The position numbers were made by a program, and so were the translations under genes. This document shows positions 58,265 through 64,000 of a stretch of DNA of 64,000 nucleotides, in pieces. Origin of the DNA: an uncultured Collinsella sp. (GTDB lineage Bacteria; Actinomycetota; Coriobacteriia; Coriobacteriales; Coriobacteriaceae); assembly GCA_900544095.1 (NCBI GenBank), contig UQTV01000002.1:62001-126000 (forward strand). Reading direction: 5' to 3'. The notes under the pieces are model-generated. The model was given only the letters and a program-made list of their open reading frames with translations. It did not search any database and was not told the DNA's origin. Every line of letters begins with the position of its first letter. Within the stretch, counting starts at the first letter, position 1.

Positions 58265-59521
58265 ATGGCATTGCAGTTTACAGAGCGCGAGTTCATTCCC
58301 GTGCTGCTCGGAGGCGACATCAACGCCTATTCGGTGGCGCGCGCCTTCTATGAGGAGTACCAGGTCAAGAGTCTGGTCTTTGGCAAGTACCAGACGGGTC
58401 CCGCTTACCGCAGCCAGATTATCGACTACACGCCCAACGTGGATATCGACACCATGCCCGTGATGCTCAAAACCGTCAACGGCATTGCCCAAGCGCATGC
58501 CGACAAGACGATTGTCCTTGTGGGCTGTGGCGATAACTATGTTGCCCTCGTGGCTCAGGCCAAGGATGCCCATGAGCTGGCGGATAACATCGTCGCGCCT
58601 TACGCTCCCTACAGCATGCTTGAGCAGTGTCAGAAGAAGGAGATCTTCTACGAGCTGTGCGAGAAGCACGGCGTGCCCTATCCGCATACCTTTACCTTCA
58701 CCATGGCGATGCTGAATGCCCAAGGCGAGGCACCTGCCGAAGTGCTCGACCAGATCGATTTTCCTTACCCGATGATCCTGAAGCCTTCCGACGGCATCAT
58801 GTGGTGGCAGCACGAGTTCGAGGGCCAGAAAAAGGCCTATGAGATTGCCGACCGTGCCGAGCTGGAACAGGTCATTCGCGACTCGTATGCCAGCGGCTAC
58901 ACCGACGACCTGATCTTGCAGGATCGCGTGCCCGGCAACGACGAGTACATGCGCGTACTCACCAGCTATTCCGACCGCAACGGCAAGGTCCGCATGATGT
59001 GCCTGGGTCACGTGCTGCTCGAGGAGCATCAGCCTCACGGTGTCGGCAACCACGCCTGCATCATCACCGAGCCCAATGACGAGCTCATGGGCGGCGTGCG
59101 CAAGTTGCTCGAGGACCTTCACTTTGTGGGCTATTCCAACTTTGACGTTAAGTACGACGAGCGCGACGGCTCGTTTAAGTTCTTCGATTTCAACACGCGC
59201 CAGGGCCGCAGCAACTACTACGTTACCAACAGCGGCTTTAACGTTGCCAAGTATGTGGTGGACGAGTATGTGTTCAACCGTCCATTTGAGCCGGAGTTTG
59301 TGACGGCTCAGGACGAGGCCCTGTGGATGGTCGTCCCCATGGGCGTCGTCGACAAGTACGTCAAGGATCCCGAGCTGCGCGCTAAGGTGCATCGCCTGGA
59401 CAAGGAAGGCAAGGGCGCCGACCCTTCGTTTATGAAGGGCGACTTTGTCTTTAACCGCTGGCTGCGCATATGGCACACCAAGCTGCGCCACTTTAAGCTG
59501 TTCAAGACGTATTACAAGTAG
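58265..59521 (+). CDS. ATP-grasp ligase, D-aspartate ligase-like
   Basis: The 418-residue ATP-grasp enzyme has 'FIPVLLGGDINAYSVARAF', 'YPMILKPSDGIMWWQHEF', 'LILQDRVPGNDEYMRVL', 'FVGYSNFDVKYDERDGSFKFFDFNTRQGRSNYY' in parts (the last with metal Glu/Asp replacement positions). It resembles the enterococcal D-aspartate ligase family, which adds D-Asp to the Lys of the peptidoglycan stem. The next gene is an aspartate racemase, giving a supply-and-use pair. GGAAGTTTCC precedes the ATG. Confidence 0.8.
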   Translation: MALQFTEREFIPVLLGGDINAYSVARAFYEEYQVKSLVFGKYQTGPAYRSQIIDYTPNVDIDTMPVMLKTVNGIAQAHADKTIVLVGCGDNYVALVAQAKDAHELADNIVAPYAPYSMLEQCQKKEIFYELCEKHGVPYPHTFTFTMAMLNAQGEAPAEVLDQIDFPYPMILKPSDGIMWWQHEFEGQKKAYEIADRAELEQVIRDSYASGYTDDLILQDRVPGNDEYMRVLTSYSDRNGKVRMMCLGHVLLEEHQPHGVGNHACIITEPNDELMGGVRKLLEDLHFVGYSNFDVKYDERDGSFKFFDFNTRQGRSNYYVTNSGFNVAKYVVDEYVFNRPFEPEFVTAQDEALWMVVPMGVVDKYVKDPELRAKVHRLDKEGKGADPSFMKGDFVFNRWLRIWHTKLRHFKLFKTYYK

Positions 59522-59605
59522 ATGAGCGCGGCGCCCGTCCGGTTTGCATCGGGCGGGCGCGGGTATGATACGCGCAATTGCGCAAGCGTCACCAAGGAGG
59601 CGGCG

Positions 59606-60352
59606 ATGGAAAAGCTGGGAGTTATCGGCGGCATGGGCGCCGAGGCCACGTCGTATTATTACGACCAGGTGGTGCGCCACACGGCTGCTGCCCGCGATCA
59701 GGAACATATCGACATGGTGGTGCTCTCCAAGTCGACCATGCCCGACCGCACGCTGGCCATTAAGACCGGCGAGCATGCCAAGCTGCTGGCGACCATGAAA
59801 GAGTGTGCCCAGGCACTCGAGTCGCTGGGCTGTGCGCACATTGCCATTCCCTGCAACACGTCGCACTACTTCTACGACCAGATCCAGTCGTTTACGAAGG
59901 TGCCGATTATCCACATGCCGCGCGAGTCGGTGCGCTATGCCCTTGCGGGTGCGGTGATGGGGGAGTGCGAGTTCGACCCCAACCTGAGCATGCCGGCCGA
60001 GCCGGTGCGCAAGATTGGCATCATGGGCACCGACGGAACCGTGGGCGCGGGCGTCTACGGCCGCGAATGCGAGGCTGCGGGTGTTGAGGTCGTCTATCCC
60101 AGCGAGAAACGTCAGAACGATGTGATGTCGCTTATCTACGATGATGTGAAAGCCGGACGTGAGCCCGATATGGATAAGTTCGACCGCGTGATGTGGGAGT
60201 TCGCCCGTAGCGGCTGCGACCGTGTCATTCTGGCCTGCACCGAGCTATCGGTGCTGCAGAAGTATCGAGAGATGCCCGAGATCACCCTCGATGCTATGGA
60301 TGTCCTAGTGCGCGAATCCATCATCCGCAGCGGCGTCCCCTACCGCCTCTAG
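59606..60352 (+). CDS. Aspartate/glutamate racemase family protein
   Basis: The 248-residue protein has the two catalytic Cys in 'IAIPCNTSHYFYDQIQ' and 'VILACTELSVL', with the start 'LGVIGGMGAEATSYYYDQVV' typical of aspartate racemases (the family RacX/YgeA). It converts L-Asp to D-Asp without cofactor. AAGGAGG lies six bases before the ATG, and the ATP-grasp ligase lies directly upstream. Together they suggest a D-Asp cross-bridge in the cell wall. Confidence 0.87.
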   Translation: MEKLGVIGGMGAEATSYYYDQVVRHTAAARDQEHIDMVVLSKSTMPDRTLAIKTGEHAKLLATMKECAQALESLGCAHIAIPCNTSHYFYDQIQSFTKVPIIHMPRESVRYALAGAVMGECEFDPNLSMPAEPVRKIGIMGTDGTVGAGVYGRECEAAGVEVVYPSEKRQNDVMSLIYDDVKAGREPDMDKFDRVMWEFARSGCDRVILACTELSVLQKYREMPEITLDAMDVLVRESIIRSGVPYRL

Positions 60353-60365
60353 CTTCCGACCCGTC

Positions 60366-60396
60366 AAAAAGGGACAGGTTAATTTTGGTAGGTTTT
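60366..60396 (+). repeat. Dispersed repeat with GGGACAGGTT core, copy 4
   Basis: AAAAAGGGACAGGTTAA continues with TTTTGGTAGGTTT, very close to 17882-17909. Confidence 0.6.
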
Positions 60397-60411
60397 ATCT
60401 GGTGAAACAAT

Positions 60412-60449
60412 AAAGGCCTCGGCTCGTTTGGTGCGAGCCGAGGCCTTTT
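60412..60449. terminator. Bidirectional terminator
   Basis: The perfect 15-bp stem AAAGGCCTCGGCTCG/CGAGCCGAGGCCTTT has a 7-base loop and lies between convergent genes. Confidence 0.9.
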
Positions 60450-60477
60450 GCGTTGGGCGGTTGCTGTCGGTGGTGAA

Positions 60478-61224
60478 CTAGAACAGGAAGCCGATGGCGA
60501 TGAGGGCGATGCTGACGATGAGTACGGCGATGTCCAGGCCCTTGATGGGGTAGCGCTTGTACGAGCTGGCGCGCGTGCGCAGATAGAAGCCGCGCTGTTC
60601 TGCCGCCAAGGCCGTGGCATCGGTCTTGCCCACGCTCGAGATGAGCAGCGGCACACACAGTGGCAGCATGAGCTTAAGCTTCTTGATGGGGTTCTTGGTG
60701 TCGTACTCGACGCCGCGTGCGGTCTGCGCTTCCATGATGGCGTTCATCTCCTGACCAAACACCGGCACAAAGCGCAGCGCCGTGGTAAAGGTGAAGGCAT
60801 AGCGATACGGCACGTGCAGCACCTCGACGCAGGCGTTGGCAAGGTCGTTGAGCTTGGTCACCATGAGCATGAGGATGAGTGGTAACGCCACGCCCAGCAG
60901 GCGCAGGCAGGCCTTCGATCCTGTGATGAGGCCCGTGTCGGTGATAAAGCCCCACACAACGTTGCCATCGCGCATAAAGGCCAGCTGGAGCACCAGCATG
61001 ATAAGCGCGAGCGGAATCAGCAACTTGAGCAGCGAGAACAGACGGTCGACGACACCGGCATAGGCACCCAGCGCAAGGGTGAGTGCCAAAAAGCCCAGCA
61101 GCGCCACGTAGGTGTCGGACAAGAAGATGCCGACGATGATGGCGGCGGCGAGGCCCAGTTTGACGACGGGGTTCAGGCGATGCAGTAGCGTATCGCCCGG
61201 CATGTAGTCGATGACGTTAACCAC
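60478..61224 (-). CDS. ECF transporter transmembrane (T) component
   Basis: The 248-residue membrane protein is an EcfT/CbiQ type: 'GDTLLHRLNPVVKLGLAAAI', several helices, and the coupling region with 'GSKACLRLLGVALPLILML' and 'YRYAFTFTTALRFVPVFGQEM' in parts. It joins the ATPases to the substrate-binding S component. The GTG at 61224 overlaps the ATPase gene's end, whose codons contain AAGGAG. It is the third gene of the operon after the S component and ATPase. Confidence 0.88.
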   Translation of the reverse strand: MVNVIDYMPGDTLLHRLNPVVKLGLAAAIIVGIFLSDTYVALLGFLALTLALGAYAGVVDRLFSLLKLLIPLALIMLVLQLAFMRDGNVVWGFITDTGLITGSKACLRLLGVALPLILMLMVTKLNDLANACVEVLHVPYRYAFTFTTALRFVPVFGQEMNAIMEAQTARGVEYDTKNPIKKLKLMLPLCVPLLISSVGKTDATALAAEQRGFYLRTRASSYKRYPIKGLDIAVLIVSIALIAIGFLF

Positions 61225-62968
61225 GGCGGACCATCTCCTTGGTAATTCGAACGACATCGGTGACCTCGCTCACCTGCGCAAAAGCGGGCGAGACGGAAGA
61301 TGCCAGACGGCGCGAGAGTTCAATAACCTGGGGAGGCTCCACGTAGGCACGCCGCATGAGATCGATGTTCGAGAATAGCTCGTGCGTGCGGCCGCGGTCG
61401 AGGATGCGACCGTCGGCCATTACTACGATACGCTCGGCAAAGTCGGAAACAACTTCCATATCGTGGCAGACCATGATAACGGCGCAGCCGCGCTCGGCCA
61501 TGGTGCGCACCGTTTCCATGACGGTCATGCACTCGCGGTAATCAAGGCCGCTCGTGGGCTCGTCGAGCACGACGATCTTGGGCTCAACCACTACGACGGA
61601 GGCAAGCGCCACCATTTGTCGCTGGCCGCGCGAAAGTGAGAAAGGTGCCTCATCGGCAGGCAGGCCAAAGCGGTCGATAACGAGTTGAGCACGACGCAGA
61701 GCCTCGGCACGGTCGATGCCGGCAAGCTCCAGGCCAAAAGCGACCTCGTCGAGTACGGTATCCTTGCAGATCTGGCGGTCGGGGCTTTGGAAGAGCGTTG
61801 CGACTTCGCGGGCGATGCGGCTCGTGGGAACGGCCGCGGTATCCAGTCCCGTGACGCGCACGCTGCCCGAGGCGGGCTTGAGCAGGCCTGTGAGCAGCTT
61901 GGTGAGCGTGGTCTTGCCGGCACCGTTTTGGCCGACGATGCCCACGAGCTCGCCGGGATAGAGCGTCAGGTTGAGGTCGTGTACGGCGGCGCCGCCATTG
62001 GGATAGACAAACTCAACATGGTCGAAGGTGAGTACGGGTTCGGCGTCCTTGGCATGAGGGCGCAACGACGGTGCATGCGGGGAGCCGGCGGGCGCCTGGG
62101 CTTCGCTGGCCGCGCGTGCGGGGTCGACAATGCCCGAAATCAGGCGCTCGGTCTCATCGACATCCAAGGAAGGGGTACCGCTTGCCAGGCCATCGGCCTT
62201 GAGGCTATTGAAGATACGCGTGACGCGAGGGCAGTCGACGCCGATGGCACGGAGCTCGTCGGTATGCGCGAAGACCTCGTGTGGTTCGCCCTGCAGCGCG
62301 ATTTCGCCATGGTTGAGCACGAGCACGCGGTTGCAGTACTCCGAGAGCAGGGCGACCTTTTGCTCAACGACGACGATGGTGATTCCAAGTGCGCGGTTTG
62401 CCTCACGCAGCGTCTCGAAGACCAACGTGGAGCTGGCGGGGTCGAGTGCCGCGGTGGGCTCGTCGAGAACCAAGACGCGCGGACGCATGGCGAGGATGGC
62501 GGCGATGGCTACCTTTTGCTTCTGTCCGCCCGAGAGGGTGGCGATCTCGCGGTCGCGCAGATCGCTGATGCCGACGGTCTCGAGCGTTTCGCTCACGCGC
62601 TGCTCGATCTGGTCGTGGGGAACGCCAAAGTTCTCGAGGCCAAAGAGCATCTCGTCCTCGACGACCGAGGCGACCATCTGCGTGTCGATATCCTGCAGCA
62701 CGCTGCCGACGATTTGCGACACGTCGGTGAGCGAGGCTTCGCAGGTGTCGTGGCCGTCAACCATGACGGACCCAAAGAACGTGCCGGTGTAGTGGTGGGG
62801 CACGGCGCCCGACAGGCAGGCGGAAAGCGTGGACTTGCCGGCGCCCGAGGGCCCGATGATGCCGATGAAATCTCCCTTGTTCACGCTGAGCGAGATGTGG
62901 CTGAGCGCCTGCTCGGTCTGCGTGCCATAGGAGAACGAGACATCGTCGACGTTGATGATCGTTTCCAT
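61217..62968 (-). CDS. ECF transporter ATPase, two ABC domains in one chain
   Basis: The 583-residue protein joins the A1 and A2 ATPases that are separate genes in most ECF systems. Domain 1: 'GPSGAGKST', 'LSGGQKQKVAIAAIL', 'VLVLDEPTAALDPAS'. Domain 2 (from about 315): 'GQNGAGKTT', 'LSRGQRQMVALASV', 'IVVLDEPTSGLDYRE'. A linker of ~45 residues lies between. It drives uptake by the T and S components. AAAGG precedes the ATG. Confidence 0.92.
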   Translation of the reverse strand: METIINVDDVSFSYGTQTEQALSHISLSVNKGDFIGIIGPSGAGKSTLSACLSGAVPHHYTGTFFGSVMVDGHDTCEASLTDVSQIVGSVLQDIDTQMVASVVEDEMLFGLENFGVPHDQIEQRVSETLETVGISDLRDREIATLSGGQKQKVAIAAILAMRPRVLVLDEPTAALDPASSTLVFETLREANRALGITIVVVEQKVALLSEYCNRVLVLNHGEIALQGEPHEVFAHTDELRAIGVDCPRVTRIFNSLKADGLASGTPSLDVDETERLISGIVDPARAASEAQAPAGSPHAPSLRPHAKDAEPVLTFDHVEFVYPNGGAAVHDLNLTLYPGELVGIVGQNGAGKTTLTKLLTGLLKPASGSVRVTGLDTAAVPTSRIAREVATLFQSPDRQICKDTVLDEVAFGLELAGIDRAEALRRAQLVIDRFGLPADEAPFSLSRGQRQMVALASVVVVEPKIVVLDEPTSGLDYRECMTVMETVRTMAERGCAVIMVCHDMEVVSDFAERIVVMADGRILDRGRTHELFSNIDLMRRAYVEPPQVIELSRRLASSVSPAFAQVSEVTDVVRITKEMVRRG

Positions 62969-62989
62969 GGATACCTTTCATAGTCATTG

Positions 62990-63056
62990 GGGACAGTCTT
63001 AAATGACCAGTTGTTTAAGACCGTCCCAAAAAAGCTCGTTGTTTGGGACGGTCTTT
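62990..63056 (-). promoter_or_regulatory. Alternative-hairpin region between S component and ATPase genes
   Basis: Three related arms occur: GGGACAGTCTTAAA (62990-63003), TTTAAGACCGTCCC (63014-63027) and GGGACGGTCTT (63045-63055). The middle arm can pair with either of the others, giving two exclusive hairpins, one of 14 bp (63017-63030 with 63042-63055). Confidence 0.6.
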
Positions 63057-63075
63057 GGTGGTGAAGCACGGAGAC

Positions 63076-63174
63076 GGCTTTACGAGGGGCCCCAGGTTGG
63101 CGCGAAAGAGGAGCGAAGCGTACTTGGGTACGCGAGCGTCGAATGAACGCCAAGATGGGGTGGCTCGTAAAGCC
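63076..63174 (-). repeat. Long imperfect hairpin in the ECF operon
   Basis: GGCTTTACGAG (63076-63086) pairs perfectly with CTCGTAAAGCC (63164-63174). Inside it CCCCA/TGGGG and TTGGCG/CGCCAA continue the stem, and GCGTAC/GTACGC closes the top. The ~100-base structure lies just after the S component stop and is transcribed with the operon. Confidence 0.6.
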
Positions 63175-63183
63175 CCGAGCGGG

Positions 63184-63756
63184 TTAGCTGAGCTTCAGGG
63201 CCTTCTGAATGGGCAGGTAGAGGGCGCCGACCAGAATGGCGTTGAACACGGCGGTCATGGCGACGACGGGCAGCATGGCTGCGGCGAGCTCGCCGACCAC
63301 GCCGAGCATGGCCATCTTGATGACCATGAAGATGACGCCCGAGACAAAGGTGGTCACGAACGTCGCGACGATGGCGACGGCAGGCTTAACCTGGCAGCCC
63401 TTGGCAGCAGCGTTGACAATGACGGCCATGAGCATGGCGGCGATGCCCTCGGCGGCAAAATCGACAAACGGCGAGGTGGTGGTGATCTGGATCACGGCAG
63501 CCGAGATAAGGCCGATGACGAGCGCCTGACCGATGTTAGGGCGAACGACCAGGATGGTGAGGCAGAAGGCCGAGATGATGAACTCGGGGCTGATCATGCC
63601 GCCCGAGATGCCCGAGATTGCCTTGCCGACGGTGAAGTTGAGGATGAAGCCGGCGGCGAGCAGGATGGCGAGCAGGACGAGGGCGCGGACATCGAGTTTG
63701 CCGCGGTCGGCGGTCTGGACGGTGCGGGGTTGGGCGGCGGTGGTGTTCTGAGACAT
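63184..63756 (-). CDS. ECF transporter S component, predicted tryptophan-specific
   Basis: The 190-residue protein has about six helices. It shares with TrpP-type tryptophan transporters the pattern 'QALVIGLISAAVIQITTTSPF', 'FVSGVIFMVIKM' and 'ELAAAMLPVVAMTAVFNAI'. It binds the substrate for the T and A components encoded after it. The ATG at 63756 follows AAAGGAT. The leader upstream encodes three successive Trp codons and a terminator, which independently points to tryptophan. The in-frame ATG at 63786 has no site. Confidence 0.8.
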   Translation of the reverse strand: MSQNTTAAQPRTVQTADRGKLDVRALVLLAILLAAGFILNFTVGKAISGISGGMISPEFIISAFCLTILVVRPNIGQALVIGLISAAVIQITTTSPFVDFAAEGIAAMLMAVIVNAAAKGCQVKPAVAIVATFVTTFVSGVIFMVIKMAMLGVVGELAAAMLPVVAMTAVFNAILVGALYLPIQKALKLS

Positions 63757-63801
63757 GGTGAAAATCCTTTCGGAATGGGAGTGCAAGAGAAAAGCGGAGG
63801 C

Positions 63802-63931
63802 GCGTGATGCGAATGCGATCGGGCTCGAGATAGAAAAAGGCCCCCGGTCGAAACCGGAGGCCTTCCAATCACCTAGAGCGCAAAAACAGGCGTGAGGGAC
63901 TCACTGTCGACCGATCGTATTCGCATCACGC
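63802..63931 (-). promoter_or_regulatory. Tryptophan attenuator region
   Basis: Arms at 63911-63931 (CCGATCGTATTCGCATCACGC on the plus strand, in part) and 63802-63822 can form a 21-bp stem with one mismatch that encloses the terminator at 63834-63864. In the leader, CGGTCGA just after the Trp codons is complementary to TCGACCG in the terminator's 3' arm, a candidate antiterminator. Confidence 0.65.
63834..63864 (-). terminator. Attenuator terminator of the ECF operon
   Basis: On the minus strand AAGGCCTCCGGT pairs with ACCGGGGGCCTT (one G-U) with a TTCG loop, followed by TTTCT. Confidence 0.85.
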
Positions 63932-63969
63932 CACCACCAGTTGTTGAGAGAGTTCATCGTGTTCTTCAT
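63901..63969 (-). CDS. Tryptophan leader peptide
   Basis: A 22-codon frame behind AAAGGAG has three adjacent TGG codons at positions 11-13 (63931-63939): MKNTMNSLNNWWWRDAN followed by TIGRQ and TGA. Tryptophan is the rarest residue, so three in a row in a short translated leader before a terminator is the classic sign of trp attenuation. Ribosome stalling at low charged tRNA-Trp would favour transcription into the ECF genes. Confidence 0.85.
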   Translation of the reverse strand: MKNTMNSLNNWWWRDANTIGRQ

Positions 63970-64000
63970 GTTGGTGGCTCCTTTCGTGATGTCGTGGCGC

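Noticed and set aside
61685..62983. 432-codon plus-strand frame opposite the ECF ATPase
   Set aside because: It is the mirror of two complete ABC domains.

Overview
The window is GC-rich bacterial chromosome with dense, mostly operonic genes, GTG/TTG starts among the ATG starts and strong AGGAGG-type ribosome binding sites. Gene content points to an anaerobic gut actinobacterium of the Coriobacteriia, most likely Collinsella: fermentative L-lactate dehydrogenase, an AKR with two [4Fe-4S] clusters, flavodoxin next to DUF3793, ECF transporters and the acetyl-diaminopimelate lysine route. The genus is an inference from gene content, not from a marker gene. I saw no rRNA or tRNA genes, CRISPR arrays, prophage genes or transposases.

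Layout. 1-4.0 kb: end of a HAD phosphatase, a Fur-family repressor, an oxidoreductase/acylphosphatase pair, RNase HI and a LysR regulator. 4.0-14.1 kb: metY behind a two-cysteine leader peptide, a secreted RlpA-like protein, an iron-sulfur aldo/keto reductase, an oxidoreductase and endonuclease IV (each preceded by a copy of one unusual hairpin element), and a polar amino-acid ABC transporter whose permease carries an extra extracytoplasmic domain. 14.1-18.6 kb: flavodoxin/DUF3793, a copper-type HMA protein behind a CsoR-like operator, and a YolD/Y-family polymerase pair behind two SOS boxes. 18.7-22.3 kb: pgi and two HAD phosphatases.

22.4-33.9 kb is the main accessory region. A GntR/UTRA regulator is followed by a transporter, two amidohydrolase-fold proteins that lack normal metal ligands, homologues of FrlC, FrlB and FrlD (the fructoselysine pathway), a second PfkB kinase, a YjbQ-fold protein, a BtpA/SgcQ protein and an FGGY kinase. 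This looks like a catabolic pathway for an amine-sugar conjugate whose exact substrate is not known.

33.9-48.2 kb holds TatD, TcdA, an apparent type I toxin-antitoxin locus (28-codon membrane peptide with antisense promoter and an SOS-like site), sdpRI, ettA, two low-complexity hypothetical proteins, nadE, an aminotransferase, ldh, a lipase-like protein and a nucleoid-associated protein. 48.3-53.8 kb is the lysine/diaminopimelate locus: a lysine riboswitch controls a LysA-DapA fusion, dapB and dapH, with a divergent M20 deacetylase. 53.8-60.4 kb: small membrane proteins, an HTH protein with a Ser/Thr kinase, a cell-wall hydrolase, and a D-aspartate ligase/racemase pair for peptidoglycan cross-bridges. 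60.4-64 kb: an ECF transporter (S, double ATPase, T) behind a leader peptide with three consecutive tryptophan codons, so tryptophan is the predicted substrate.

Amino-acid supply is the recurring theme: Cys (metY leader), Lys (riboswitch) and Trp (attenuator) are each sensed at the RNA level by a different device.
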